Positions 19,805 to 28,982 of a stretch of 64,000 nt of DNA are shown one piece after another. The stretch is from positions 18,199 through 82,198 of the forward strand of contig CAZUDO010000068.1 of assembly GCA_964618895.1 (NCBI GenBank), read 5' to 3'. Source of the DNA: CAZUDO01 sp964618895. GTDB lineage: Bacteria > Desulfobacterota > Binatia > DP-6. The notes under the pieces are model-generated. The model had not been told where the DNA came from. It did not search any database and saw nothing but the letters and a program-made list of their open reading frames with translations. A program made the translations under genes and the position numbers. Positions within the stretch are counted from its first letter, which is position 1; every line of letters starts with the position of its first letter.

Positions 19805-20581
19805 ATGTACAGATCGCTCGTCCGTTGCCTGATCGCTCTCACCGCCGTCGCTGCCGTCGCCAACAGCACCCCCGCACGCGCGGGTGCCGGCGTCGACGCC
19901 AGCATCGGCATCCCGTCGACCATGGTCGCCAGCATCACGGCGGACAGCTGCAGCAACAACCCCGGCCCGTTCATCACCCTCGAGGGCGAGCTGCGCCTGG
20001 GGGGCCTCACCGCCCGCCTCATCTTCCGCAACAACGTGAAGGGTACGCACACGCACACCGAGGACGTGGCCGCGGACGTGGTCATCATCCCGGCCGGCGA
20101 GTCCATCCGCTTCGCCAAGCAGCCGCCCCAGGGCGGCGTGGGCGGCAACCCGCGCATCTACCTGCAGCTCCTCGACGGCGCCGGCAACGCGCTCACCAGC
20201 CCGACGTTCCTCGGCCGCTGCGTGCAAGGGCTCGACGCCGCGGTGCCCTTCGTCCTGCCCACCGACGTGGCGCTGGACGTGACCAGCGGCGACTGCCTCA
20301 ACCACCCCGGTCCGTTCATCACGCTCGAGGGCGAGTTGGCCTTCGGCGGGCTGAACGCCCGCCTCATCTTCCAGAACAACGTCAAGGGCACGCACACCCA
20401 CACCGAGGACGTGACCGTCGACGTGGTCATCCTCCCCGCCGGCGAGTCGATCACCTTCGCCAAGCAGCCGCCGCTGGGCGGCGTAGGCGGCAACCCGCGC
20501 ATCTCGCTCCAGTTCCTGGATGGGAACGGGAACGCGCTCGGCGGCGAGATCTTCCTCGGCCGCTGCGTCCAGCTGAATTAG
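19805..20581 (+). CDS. Secreted protein with two tandem domains of unknown family
   Basis: A 258-residue exported protein. The signal peptide (about 1-26) is followed by two copies of a roughly 105-residue domain. Both copies share NPGPFITLEGEL or HPGPFITLEGEL, ARLIF-NNVKGTHTHTEDV, a VVI-PAGESI block ending in FAKQPP, GGVGGNPRI, and FLGRCVQ. The THTHTEDV motif with paired histidines and the single Cys at each end suggest metal binding or a disulfide. A strong AGGAGG site precedes the ATG, and a hairpin follows the stop. I do not recognise the family. Confidence 0.85.
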   Translation: MYRSLVRCLIALTAVAAVANSTPARAGAGVDASIGIPSTMVASITADSCSNNPGPFITLEGELRLGGLTARLIFRNNVKGTHTHTEDVAADVVIIPAGESIRFAKQPPQGGVGGNPRIYLQLLDGAGNALTSPTFLGRCVQGLDAAVPFVLPTDVALDVTSGDCLNHPGPFITLEGELAFGGLNARLIFQNNVKGTHTHTEDVTVDVVILPAGESITFAKQPPLGGVGGNPRISLQFLDGNGNALGGEIFLGRCVQLN

Positions 20582-20595
20582 CTAGTGGAGGGCAA

Positions 20596-20622
20596 GCGAG
20601 GCGCGGCTTCGCTGCGCCTCGC
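20596..20622. terminator. 9-bp hairpin after two-domain secreted protein
   Basis: GCGAGGCGC (20596-20604) and GCGCCTCGC (20614-20622) pair perfectly around GGCTTCGCT, 15 bases past the stop. A further GC-rich inverted repeat (CCGGGGCC/GGCCCCGG) occupies the rest of the gap to about 20690. Confidence 0.5.
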
Positions 20623-20743
20623 GCGGGGTCCGGGGCCATCGGAGGAGCGCAGCCCGCGCAGCGGGCGAGCACCGCACGGGGCCCCGGAATCTGCTCGACG
20701 GCGGGGGGTCACCGGAGTAGAGGGACGGGAGGTGCGCAGCCTC

Positions 20744-21157
20744 ATGATCGCCCTGCTCTGGCTCGGGTCGGCCGCCGGCGCGGCCCCGCCTGAGGTGGCC
20801 CGCCCCGCGGCCGGTCGGCTGCGCCCGCCCGAGGTGGTGGCCTGTCCACGCGATCACCTGACCGTCTACGCCGGCCGGGTTCTGACGTACGACCGCGGGC
20901 CGCGCAGCCTTTCCGTCCGCATCCGCACCGACTGGGATACCACCGAGGAGGTGCGGCTCGCCGTCCCCGCGGGCGGGACGCTCGCCAGTCGTTGTCTCCT
21001 CGACGGGGCGCCGTTCGGCGACGACGACTGGGCGACGATCGAGGCGAGCCCGGGCCGGCTCCGGCCCGGGATGCGGGCGGCCGCGTGGGTGTGCGACGAC
21101 GGAACCCCGCCTGTGCTCGACTGGCGACCCGGGGCGGGCGAGCCGCCGGCGCGCTGA
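20744..21157 (+). CDS. Exported protein of unknown function
   Basis: A 137-residue product with a short signal-like start (MIALLWLGSAAGA). The body has a beta-rich pattern (HLTVYAGRVLTYDRGPRSLSVRIRTDWDTTEEV) and two or three cysteines. The ATG at 20744 is preceded by GGGAGGTG; an in-frame GTG lies at 20732. Codon use is like the neighbours. No family recognised. Confidence 0.6.
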   Translation: MIALLWLGSAAGAAPPEVARPAAGRLRPPEVVACPRDHLTVYAGRVLTYDRGPRSLSVRIRTDWDTTEEVRLAVPAGGTLASRCLLDGAPFGDDDWATIEASPGRLRPGMRAAAWVCDDGTPPVLDWRPGAGEPPAR

Positions 21158-21164
21158 CGATCGC

Positions 21165-22142
21165 CTACTGGCGATAGCTCCCGTACATCGTGTTCATGCG
21201 CACGGACTGGCCGGCGGTGAAGCGGTACATGCAGGCGTCGTCGGAGTAGTCCATGAAATTCTCGATCGGATCGCGGCCCGTGCTCCGGCAGGTATCACGC
21301 CCGACGGGGCAGCCGAAGGCCGGGAACTGCTCCCCCGCCGTGTCGCTCACGTAGTCGCCCCACTTGGAACAGCCGCCCTGGAAGGTGTGGTAGAGGCCGA
21401 GCCAGTGGCCCACCTCGTGGGTGGCCGTGTCCCCCAGGTGATAGGGCACGGCGCTGCCGCCGGGGAGCGAAGCGTGCAGGACCACGATGCCGTCGTCGAT
21501 GGGATTGCTGGCGGCGCGCCACGGGAAGGTCGCCCACCCGAGGATCCCGCCGCCGGGATCGCACGTATAGAGGTTGAGCACATTCCCCCCAACCTTGCGG
21601 AGCGCCGTCTTGGCCTGCCGTTCCTCCAGCGACCCGGGCACCATCGTGTACCAGGCGGCGTTGGTGGTTCGGTCGACGCCCGCGAGCGTGAAGGAGAACA
21701 ACGTGGCCGCGCCGCCGCTGACGCCCCCGAAGGCGGCGTTCAGGACGGCGAGTTGCTGCAGGATCATGGCATCGGACACGTTGCCGTTCTGGACGCCGGG
21801 CCCGGTGTTGATGACGTGGACCCAGACGGGGATGCTGACCGGCGTCGTGATGACCACCGGCGGCGCCGGTCGCTTGTGGCCGTTGCCGCCGCCGCCGCGG
21901 TCCGCGAGCCAGCGCTCGACGTCCTTCTCGACGCGATCGGTCTCGATGTCGTCGACGTGGCGGGTGGCGCAGCGCGCCCCGCTGTCGACGAACGCGGCCT
22001 GGCTGCGCCAGCTGCGGCCGCCGAGCGCGAACGGCCGCTCACCCGCGTCGGCCCCGAGCCCCTGTGCCGCCGCCGAGAACGCGCACAGCCCCATGCCCGC
22101 CGCGGCGAGCGCCGCGATGCGGAGATCCTTCTCCATTCTCAT
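21165..22142 (-). CDS. Secreted M43 (pappalysin/cytophagalysin-like) metalloprotease
   Basis: A 325-residue exported zinc protease. Signal peptide at about 1-27 (ending SAAAQG), a pro-region with CATRHVDDIE (a possible Cys switch), then the catalytic domain. The zinc motif HEVGHWLGLYH matches HExxHxxGxxH, and the Met-turn is NFMDYSDDACMYRFT. Paired cysteines (GGCSKWGD, FGCPVGRDTC) fit the metzincin pappalysin family. The domain LLQ/AFGGVSGGAATLFSFTLAGVDRTTNA is typical of M43. Likely degrades external protein. Converges on the small gene before it. Confidence 0.9.
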   Translation of the reverse strand: MRMEKDLRIAALAAAGMGLCAFSAAAQGLGADAGERPFALGGRSWRSQAAFVDSGARCATRHVDDIETDRVEKDVERWLADRGGGGNGHKRPAPPVVITTPVSIPVWVHVINTGPGVQNGNVSDAMILQQLAVLNAAFGGVSGGAATLFSFTLAGVDRTTNAAWYTMVPGSLEERQAKTALRKVGGNVLNLYTCDPGGGILGWATFPWRAASNPIDDGIVVLHASLPGGSAVPYHLGDTATHEVGHWLGLYHTFQGGCSKWGDYVSDTAGEQFPAFGCPVGRDTCRSTGRDPIENFMDYSDDACMYRFTAGQSVRMNTMYGSYRQ

Positions 22143-22220
22143 AGGCCCATCCCCCCTTCGGCAGCGACCCTAACAGCCCGCGCCGCGACTATCACGCGCG
22201 ACGCACCCGGACCAACGCCC

Positions 22221-24092
22221 TCAGCCGACCGGCGGGGGCGCCGCCTGCCGGTTCGTGCGCGGCCCGCGCGGCCGGAACGCCTGCCGGAGCTCGCGCTTGC
22301 GCACCCGGACGGCGTCGGGCGTGATCTCGACCAGCTCGTCGTCGTCGATCCAGGCGAGGCCCTCTTCGAGCCCGATGTGGCGGTGCGGCACCAGGCGGAC
22401 GGCCTCGTCGTGCCCCGACGCGCGCATGTTGCTGAGCTTCTTCTCGCGACAGACGTTCACGTCGAGGTTGACGTCGCGCGAGTACTCGCCCACCACCATG
22501 CCCTCGTACACGGGCGTGCCGGCCGGGATGAAGATCACGCCGCGCTCCTGGAGGTGGAAGATGGCGTAGGGCGTGGCCGTCCCCTGGCGGTCGGATACCA
22601 TGGCGCCGTTGGTGCGCGCCGGGATGGGGCCGGCCCAGGGGATGTAGCCGTTGAAGAGCGCGTTCAGCGTGGCCGTGCCGCGCGTCTCGGTCAGGAAAAG
22701 CGACCGGAAGCCGATCAGCCCGCGCGACGGGATGGTGTACTCGACCCGGACACGCCTGCCGCCGGTGTGGTCCATGCGCGTCATGATCCCGCGCCGCACG
22801 CCCAGGAGCTGGGTCACGACGCCGACGTAGTCCTCGGGAACGTCGATCAGGAGCAGCTCGGTCGGCTCTTCCACCTTGCCATCGCGCTCGCGCACCACGA
22901 CCGCGGGCTTCGACACCTGCAGCTCGAAGCCCTCGCGCCGCATGGTCTCGATCAGGATGGCGAGCTGCAGCTCGCCGCGGCCGAGAACGCGGAAACTGTC
23001 GGTGGAGTCGGTCTCCTCGACGCGCAGGCTCACGTTGCGGCGCCCCTCGTGGAACAGGCGCTCGCGCACGTTGCGCGTCGTCACCCGGCTGCCCGAGCGA
23101 CCCGCCCAGGGGCTGGTGTTCACGCCGAAGATCATGGCGATGGTGGGCTCGTCGACGCGGATGAGGGGCAGCACGTGCGGTCGCTCGCGGTCGGTGACCG
23201 TCTCGCCAATCTGGATGTCCTCGATGCCGGCGATGGCGACGATGTCGCCGGCCAGCGCGCGCTCGACCTCGACGCGCTTCAACCCCTGCCAGCCGTACAC
23301 GCGCGTCAGCTTGCACGCGACCTGGGTGCCGTCGCCCCGGCAGAGCGCGTACTCGCCCGCCGGCACCAGCTCGCCCGCCACCACGCGCCCGATGGCCAGC
23401 CGGCCGACGTAGTCGTCGTAGTCGAGGTTATTGGCCTGGAAGCACGGAAGCTGGTCGGGTTCGTGCAATGGGCCTGGGAGCCCGTCGACCACCGCCTGGA
23501 AGAGCGGCGTCAGATCCTCCGCCTGGTCCTCGAGCGTCCGGCCGGCCGTGCCGGCGCGGGCGTTGGTGTACAGGACCGGGAAGTCGAGCTGGTCCTCGTT
23601 GGCGCCCAAGTCGATGAAGAGGCCGTAGACCTCGTCCAACACCTCGGTGGGGCGGGCGTCAGGGCGGTCGATCTTGTTCAGGCAGACGATCGGTGGGAGG
23701 CCGGCGGCCAGCGCCTTGCCGAGCACGAACCGGGTCTGCGGCAGCGGGCCCTCGGAGGCGTCGACCAGGAGGAGCACCCCGTCGACCATCGCCAGCGTGC
23801 GCTCGACCTCGCCCCCGAAGTCGGCGTGTCCCGGCGTGTCGACGATATTGATGCGCACGTCGCGCCAGATGACGGTGGTGTTCTTGGCCAGGATGGTGAT
23901 GCCGCGCTCGCGCTCGAGGACGTTCGAGTCCATCACCCGCTCCACCACCGCCTGGTTGGCGCGGAAGACGCCCGTCTGGTGCAGCATGGCGTCGATCAGC
24001 GTCGTCTTGCCGTGGTCGACGTGCGCGATGATGGCGATGTTGCGCACGTCGGCGCGGCGAGCGGAAGCAATCGTGGTGGCGGGAACCAACAT
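22221..24092 (-). CDS. typA: TypA/BipA ribosome-associated translational GTPase
   Basis: Translation-factor GTPase of 623 residues that binds 70S ribosomes and supports assembly and stress responses. G1 is AHVDHGKT (about 23-30), the switch I region contains RGITI, G3 is DTPGHADFGGEVER and G4 is NKIDRPDA. The EF-G-like domains and the BipA-specific C-terminal domain are present (ITPDAVRVRKRELRQ near the end). The ATG at 24092 is the first start ahead of the G domain. Divergent from sufT across a 200-base region. Confidence 0.96.
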   Translation of the reverse strand: MLVPATTIASARRADVRNIAIIAHVDHGKTTLIDAMLHQTGVFRANQAVVERVMDSNVLERERGITILAKNTTVIWRDVRINIVDTPGHADFGGEVERTLAMVDGVLLLVDASEGPLPQTRFVLGKALAAGLPPIVCLNKIDRPDARPTEVLDEVYGLFIDLGANEDQLDFPVLYTNARAGTAGRTLEDQAEDLTPLFQAVVDGLPGPLHEPDQLPCFQANNLDYDDYVGRLAIGRVVAGELVPAGEYALCRGDGTQVACKLTRVYGWQGLKRVEVERALAGDIVAIAGIEDIQIGETVTDRERPHVLPLIRVDEPTIAMIFGVNTSPWAGRSGSRVTTRNVRERLFHEGRRNVSLRVEETDSTDSFRVLGRGELQLAILIETMRREGFELQVSKPAVVVRERDGKVEEPTELLLIDVPEDYVGVVTQLLGVRRGIMTRMDHTGGRRVRVEYTIPSRGLIGFRSLFLTETRGTATLNALFNGYIPWAGPIPARTNGAMVSDRQGTATPYAIFHLQERGVIFIPAGTPVYEGMVVGEYSRDVNLDVNVCREKKLSNMRASGHDEAVRLVPHRHIGLEEGLAWIDDDELVEITPDAVRVRKRELRQAFRPRGPRTNRQAAPPPVG

Positions 24093-24294
24093 GAGAATCG
24101 GGTATATTGACGCGCTGCGCCGGGCGGGTCAACTCGGAGACAGGCGACACGGCTGGAGGCCAGGCACGGAGCACCCACCGCTGGGACGGGCCGATCGCCT
24201 TCGCCCTCGACGTCCTGCCCGCCGTCGGGCGGTGACCCGCCTGGCGGCATCCCGGCGGCCGGGCTAGGATGCGCCGCAGAGTGGAGGGCACACG

Positions 24295-24834
24295 ATGATC
24301 GAGCAGGTCGAGTTGCACCGCGATTGCGACGCGGTCGAGGTCCCGGCCGGTACCCCGGTGGTGCTGGAGAAAGGGACGGAGGTCATGATCACGCAGGCCC
24401 TGGGTGGGTCGTTCACGCTCCGGGTCCCGGCCTACGGCGGCCTCTTCCGCATCGCCGGCAAGGACGCGGATGCGCTCGGGAAGGAGCCCCTGGCCACACC
24501 CGATTCGACGGCCGCGGGCGGCGATCTCGAACAGCTGGTGTGGGACCAGCTGCGCACCTGCTACGATCCCGAGATCCCGGTCAACATCGTCGACCTCGGC
24601 CTAGTGTACGACATGCGTGTCACGGCGGAGGCCGGGGGCCAGAGTCGCGTCGACGTGAGGATGACCCTCACCGCGCCCGGGTGCGGCATGGGCGGGTCGA
24701 TCGCCGCCGACGCCCGCCAGAAGCTGCTCGGCCTGCCCGGGGTGGGCGATGCCGACGTGGAGATCGTGTGGGACCCGCCGTGGAACCCCCAGATGATCTC
24801 GCCCGAGGGCAAAGAGCGCCTCGGGATGGCGTAA
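24295..24834 (+). CDS. sufT: SufT-like Fe-S maturation protein (MIP18/PaaD domain)
   Basis: A 179-residue protein joining the SufT N-terminal region (RDCDAVEVPAGTPVVLEKGTEV, ITQALGGSFTLRV, GKDADALG) to a MIP18/DUF59 domain (LRTCYDPEIPVNIVDLGLVYD, LTAPGCGMG). SufT assists Fe-S cluster insertion into target proteins. The reactive Cys region GCGMG is kept. No sufBCDSU genes are near; it stands alone between typA and a small exported protein. GGAGGG lies 6-8 bases before the ATG. Confidence 0.9.
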   Translation: MIEQVELHRDCDAVEVPAGTPVVLEKGTEVMITQALGGSFTLRVPAYGGLFRIAGKDADALGKEPLATPDSTAAGGDLEQLVWDQLRTCYDPEIPVNIVDLGLVYDMRVTAEAGGQSRVDVRMTLTAPGCGMGGSIAADARQKLLGLPGVGDADVEIVWDPPWNPQMISPEGKERLGMA

Positions 24835-24843
24835 CGCCCCGGC

Positions 24844-25260
24844 TCAGAAGTCGTATTCGACGCTCAGCCGGACGACCGAGCCCTGACGGCGCACCCTGTA
24901 CGTGCTCTCGTGGTCGTAGACCAGCGCGGGCATCCATCCCCGATGGGCCCTGGGCAGCAGGTCCAGGGACAGCATGCGATCGGTGTCGATCGCCTCGGCG
25001 AACTCGGCCGGGTCGCGGTCGAAGTCGACCGCGTAGAGATCGGGGATGTGCATCCGCGGCGGGATGATCCACAGCCCCGCCCCGTGCGACGCATGGTGGG
25101 CGCCGGTCACGGCCGACGCGCCGAGTGCCACGGCGGCCACCAATGGGAGAAGCAACTGCGTTTCGCCATCGGCTGCGAAGGCACGCGCCGGTAGCATCAC
25201 TACCGTCATCAATGCCGCGAGTGCGTTACGCGCCGCGGCGTTCCGCCGCGTGATCCTCAT
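24844..25260 (-). CDS. Small exported or membrane protein, unknown function
   Basis: A 138-residue product: basic N-terminus, hydrophobic segment (ALAALMTVVMLPARAFAADG, likely cleaved at AFA), a second hydrophobic stretch (LLLPLVAAVALGASAV), then a polar part with His-rich GAHHASHGAG and an ending VRLSVEYDF that looks like an outer-membrane beta-strand terminus. ATG at 25260 preferred; a GTG lies at 25293. No family recognised. Confidence 0.6.
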   Translation of the reverse strand: MRITRRNAAARNALAALMTVVMLPARAFAADGETQLLLPLVAAVALGASAVTGAHHASHGAGLWIIPPRMHIPDLYAVDFDRDPAEFAEAIDTDRMLSLDLLPRAHRGWMPALVYDHESTYRVRRQGSVVRLSVEYDF

Positions 25261-25446
25261 GCAGCAAGTGGCGTGCCCCGTCCATGCCAGCACGGCGGGA
25301 CGACGGTTCGACGCGAGAACCCGCGCGCGCTCCTACCGATGGCGGGGTCAGGACCGGCGATCGCGTGACGCTTGCAGATAAGTCATATCGTGCAGCTAGA
25401 TCTCATCTCTACGACCAAACCCGTGGTCTTCGGGACGCCGCGTCAT

Positions 25447-25477
25447 CGTCCTCGCTGTGCGCCTTGCGCAGAGGACG
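25447..25477. terminator. Bulged hairpin downstream of NYN/LOTUS gene
   Basis: CGTCCTC (25447-25453) pairs with GAGGACG (25471-25477), and TGCGC pairs with GCGCA inside, with a 4-base bulge and a 3-base loop. It lies 14 bases after the stop of the minus-strand gene. Confidence 0.45.
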
Positions 25478-25490
25478 ACAGGTGGGGCGA

Positions 25491-26807
25491 CTAGGCGGGA
25501 GGCGCAGCCGGCTGCCCAGCGCCCCGGCCGCGGCGGCGGCGCCCACCACGCCGGCGCCGCCGCCGTGCGCCGGTGCGCGCCGGTTCCGTCCCGGTGCCTT
25601 CCTCGGCAGCGGCCGCGTCCGCGGGCGCCTCGCCACCTTCGCCTTCGTCGTCGTCCGGGGGAACCTCGGGGGTGTCGTCGGCGCCGCCCACGGCCTGATA
25701 GGCCGTGTCGTCGCCGGCGTCGGCCACGCCCGAGGCTGGGGCTTCGTCGACCAGCCGAATCGTTCCGGCGCGACTCACCTCGATCTCTTTGATGCGTCGC
25801 AGACGGGTGATCAAGCGGAGCGAGCCCGTTGGCCGGCTGAAGCCGCGCACCTTCAAGGCGTTGGACAGCGCGTCCAGCGTGATCGACCGGCCAGGGGTGG
25901 CGTCGATCAGCTGGCGGACGACGGCGATGATCTCGTCGTGGGGTGCGGTCTGTCGCTCGACGTCCTCGTCGGCAGTGTTCGCCGCCGGCGCGCGCGCGAC
26001 CATGCTGGTCCCGCTGCTGCGGCGGGTGCCGCCCCCGCGACGCCCGCCACGGCTGCGACGGCGCGAGCGTCCTTCGACCGCCGGCTCCTCGACCGGAACC
26101 TCGCCGACGACCCCGGCCAGTGCCCGGTACGACAGCCGACGGAAGGCGACCCCGAGACTGGCGGCCACGTCGCCCACGGCGTCGAAGGCCTGGTCGTCGG
26201 TGATCACCTCGATGGAGTCCCCCGCCCGTGCACTGGCGAGCCAGACCCCGGCCCCGACGGCGATGCGCAGGTCGCTCCAGTCGCGGACACCGACCGACGG
26301 CGCGCTATGGACGAGCTGCGCGCCATGACGGGCCAGGTAGCGGGCCGTCTCGTGCGACACGACGCGCCAGTTGCCCACCGCGATCAGATCCGTAGCGCGG
26401 GCGATCCGATCGATGGCCAGGTGCGCCATCACTTGCGCCACGTGGGCGGGCCGGCTGGTGTTCTCGACGTCGAAGAAGATGGCGCGCCGGCTGGTGGGGT
26501 GGGGGCGCGGGACCGGCGGCACGTAGCGGGAGGCGAACCCCGGCTCCGGCGTGCTCGTCGGTGGGAGCTCATGGGGTATCGCGTCGGCCGGGAGGTCATC
26601 CGCCGGCAACTCGTCGGCCGGAAGCGTCTCGACCACCAGCACAGCGGGCTCCGAGGCCGCCGGCACCTCCGCGTCATCCCCGGCCACCGCGGCCTGGCTG
26701 TCCACCGGCACCGCCCGTCGTCGACGGGACCGACCGCCACGGCTCCTGCGCTTTCGTCCCGGGGGCTTCTCGGCCGTCACGACCTGCCTCGCATGGACGC
26801 GCACCAT
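25491..26807 (-). CDS. NYN (PIN-like) domain protein with C-terminal OST-HTH/LOTUS-like domain
   Basis: A 438-residue predicted RNA-handling protein. An Arg-rich N-terminus (PPGRKRRSRGGRSRRRR) and an acidic linker lead to a NYN/LabA-type nuclease-like domain (about 105-230): AIFFDVENTS, WSDLRIAVGAG, VITDDQAFDAVG, FRRLSY. A second Arg/Gly-rich stretch follows (GRSRRRSRGGRRGGG). A LOTUS-like wHTH comes next (about 300-365; IIAVVRQLIDATPGRSITLDAL, GFSRPTGSLRLI), then an acidic linker and another Arg-rich tail. NYN plus LOTUS is a known pairing in RNA metabolism. Start 26807 (ATG) used; GTG at 26780 is also possible. A bulged hairpin follows the gene. Confidence 0.75.
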   Translation of the reverse strand: MVRVHARQVVTAEKPPGRKRRSRGGRSRRRRAVPVDSQAAVAGDDAEVPAASEPAVLVVETLPADELPADDLPADAIPHELPPTSTPEPGFASRYVPPVPRPHPTSRRAIFFDVENTSRPAHVAQVMAHLAIDRIARATDLIAVGNWRVVSHETARYLARHGAQLVHSAPSVGVRDWSDLRIAVGAGVWLASARAGDSIEVITDDQAFDAVGDVAASLGVAFRRLSYRALAGVVGEVPVEEPAVEGRSRRRSRGGRRGGGTRRSSGTSMVARAPAANTADEDVERQTAPHDEIIAVVRQLIDATPGRSITLDALSNALKVRGFSRPTGSLRLITRLRRIKEIEVSRAGTIRLVDEAPASGVADAGDDTAYQAVGGADDTPEVPPDDDEGEGGEAPADAAAAEEGTGTEPARTGARRRRRRGGRRRRGRGAGQPAAPPA

Positions 26808-26928
26808 AGCAAACGCTGTGCACCGGCGCGACGGGCGACGGGCTCCCGTCACGATTTCGTCGCTGCGTGTGCCACCCGCGCCCGTCCACGCTGGCAGCCG
26901 CCGTGGCACAGTCGATGCTGAGCCACGC

Positions 26929-28746
26929 ATGGGTCCGCCGAGGGGCACCGGAGCGCCCGCTGCAGGCACCTTCGATCTCGCCACCTTCAACCATTGGCTG
27001 TGCCTCACGCGCGTGCGGGCGGCCGGCGCGATCGCGGCCTTCAGCCTGGCGCTCGCCTGGCTCGAGGTGGGCGGCGTCAGCGTCGCACCAGCCCTCGGTG
27101 TCTGCGCTGGCCTCCTGCTCACGTCCTGGGTCGGGCTGGCCTGGCGCTGGCTGCCGCGGCACCCGTACATCTTTTTCCACGGCCAGACCCTCGTCGATCT
27201 CGCCGCGGTGACCCTCGGCCTTCACCTCGCGACCGAAGGCGTCACGACCATGGTGTTCCGGCCGGTGTTTGCGCTGATCGTGGTGCCGGCGAGCCTGATC
27301 TCGGTGCCGAGCGGTCTCGCGGTCGCCGCCCTCGCCAGCCTCGGGCACGAGCTGCTGCTCGGCCTCGAACGCGGCTTCTCGCTGGCGACGCTGGTGAGCC
27401 TCGAGTCGCTGGCTCCGAGCTTCCTCTTCTTCCTGGTGGCGCAGCAGTGCTTCTTCTACGGCGCCCACCTGGAGCAGAAGAACCAGGCCCTGGCCGGGCT
27501 GGCCACCCGCCTCGAGGACAACCGGCTGCGGCTCGCCGCCGAGCATCGCCTGTCCGCTGCCTTGGTCGATGTCGCGCGGACGCTCAGCTCGACCCTGGAA
27601 GCGCCGGAGCTGCTCGCGCGCATGAACCGGACCACGAGCAAGCGCCTGCGGGCCGACTGGACGGCGACCTTCCTCGTCGATGCGGCCCACGCCACCTACC
27701 GGCTCGCCGCCGTGACCGACGCCCCCGCGCACGCCCTCGGCGACGTGGCGCTCCCGCTGCGCAGCTTCCGTCCGGTGGAGCGTCTGCTCGACGAGCCGAT
27801 CCTGGTCGTCACCGGCCCGGATGCCGCCCGCCTGCCCGCCCTGGTCGACGGCCCCGCCCTGCCAACCGTGGTCCTGGCGGCCCTCTACCGCGACAAGGTC
27901 CTGATCGGCTTTCTGGCCGTCGGCTACCACGCGATCCAGGACGCGGAGCTCGAGCCGGCCCTCGACCTCCTGGCGGGCATCGCCGAGCACGCCACCCTCG
28001 CGCTCGGCAACGTGCGCCTCCTGGACGAGGTGCGCCAGGCCAGCGCCATGAAGTCGGAGTTCGTCGGGGCCATCTCGCACGAGCTGCGCTCGCCCCTGAA
28101 CGTCATGCTCGGCTACCTGGAGATGCTGCTCGACGGAGGCTGCGGCCCGCTCACCGCCGAGCAACGCCAGGTGCTCGAGCGTTCGCAACAGTACAGCCTG
28201 TCGTTGCTCGAGATGATCACTGCCCTGCTCGACCTGAACCGCCTGGAGGCCGGCCGGCTGCCCGTCGAACGCACCGCCGTCGCCCCACGTGCCCTGCTCG
28301 AGGAGATGGAGCGACAGCTCCCCGAGACGTGGCGGCGGCCGGAGGTGGCGTTCCGGGTCGACGTGTCGGCCGACCTCCCCGCCATCGCCACCGACGCGGG
28401 GAAGCTGAAGACCGTCGTCCGCAACCTGGTCCACAACGCGCTCAAGTTCACCGACCGGGGCCACGTCACCGTGGCCGCCGGGATGACGCCGGCCGGACAC
28501 CTCGCGATCACAGTCGACGACACCGGGCACGGCATCCCGCCCGACGCCCTCGCCTACATCTTCGACATGTTTCGCCAGGTCCCTGGCGCCGGCGGCGGCG
28601 GCGTGGGTCTCGGCCTCCACCTGGTCCAGCGCCTCGTCCAGCTGCTCGGCGGCGACGTGCACGTCACCAGCACCGTCGGCCGCGGCACCCGCTTCACGAT
28701 CACGCTCCCGCTCGGGGCGCCCGCCGACACGGCCGAGGCCGCGTAG
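26929..28746 (+). CDS. Membrane sensor histidine kinase (6-TM, GAF-like, HisKA, HATPase)
   Basis: A 605-residue kinase. Residues of about 20-180 hold five to six membrane helices (IAAFSLALAWLEVGGV, LLLTSWVGLAWRW, LVDLAAVTLGL, FALIVVPASLISV, LFFLVAQQCFFYG). A GAF-like sensor follows (about 210-365). The HisKA box SHELRSPLN places the phosphate-accepting His at 384. The HATPase has N box NLVHNALKF, G1 DDTGHGIP and G2 GVGLGLHLV. No response regulator is adjacent; the nearest is the NtrC-type gene at 35424. Start 26929 is the last ATG before the membrane region. Confidence 0.9.
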   Translation: MGPPRGTGAPAAGTFDLATFNHWLCLTRVRAAGAIAAFSLALAWLEVGGVSVAPALGVCAGLLLTSWVGLAWRWLPRHPYIFFHGQTLVDLAAVTLGLHLATEGVTTMVFRPVFALIVVPASLISVPSGLAVAALASLGHELLLGLERGFSLATLVSLESLAPSFLFFLVAQQCFFYGAHLEQKNQALAGLATRLEDNRLRLAAEHRLSAALVDVARTLSSTLEAPELLARMNRTTSKRLRADWTATFLVDAAHATYRLAAVTDAPAHALGDVALPLRSFRPVERLLDEPILVVTGPDAARLPALVDGPALPTVVLAALYRDKVLIGFLAVGYHAIQDAELEPALDLLAGIAEHATLALGNVRLLDEVRQASAMKSEFVGAISHELRSPLNVMLGYLEMLLDGGCGPLTAEQRQVLERSQQYSLSLLEMITALLDLNRLEAGRLPVERTAVAPRALLEEMERQLPETWRRPEVAFRVDVSADLPAIATDAGKLKTVVRNLVHNALKFTDRGHVTVAAGMTPAGHLAITVDDTGHGIPPDALAYIFDMFRQVPGAGGGGVGLGLHLVQRLVQLLGGDVHVTSTVGRGTRFTITLPLGAPADTAEAA

Positions 28747-28780
28747 CGTCGTCGGGCGCCGTCGTCCCCGTTACGGGCGG

Positions 28781-28895
28781 GCGGGACGGCGGGGGCGACG
28801 TCTCCGTTTCGATCGGCGCCGAGTGGAGCGGGCAACCACCGGCGCACTGCACATCGTCGCCTCAAGGCACTCCGACGTCGCCCCCGCCGTCCCGC
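28781..28895. repeat. Palindromic element copy 1 (22-bp perfect terminal inverted repeats)
   Basis: Arms 28781-28802 and 28874-28895 are perfect 22-base inverted complements with a 71-base interior. The interior (TCTCCGTTTCGATCGG near the left and TCAAGGCACTCCGA near the right) matches the reverse complement of the second element at 28983-29095. It lies in a 379-base gap with no gene, between two convergent kinase genes. Confidence 0.85.
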
Positions 28896-28982
28896 TCCAT
28901 CGCACCAACAGGACGCCACCGCGCGACGCGCACCGCGACGGCCGCTGCGCGTTCCGCGCGCACCGGCGTCGCGCACGCGAGT

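Noticed and set aside
20585..20743. N-terminal extension of the gene at 20744
   Set aside because: The extension covers hairpin-forming sequence and is Arg/Gly/Pro-rich. The signal-like sequence starts at 20744 behind a ribosome site.
22143..22220. Gap between the M43 protease and typA as a regulatory RNA
   Set aside because: Only 78 bases with no clear stem or conserved motif.
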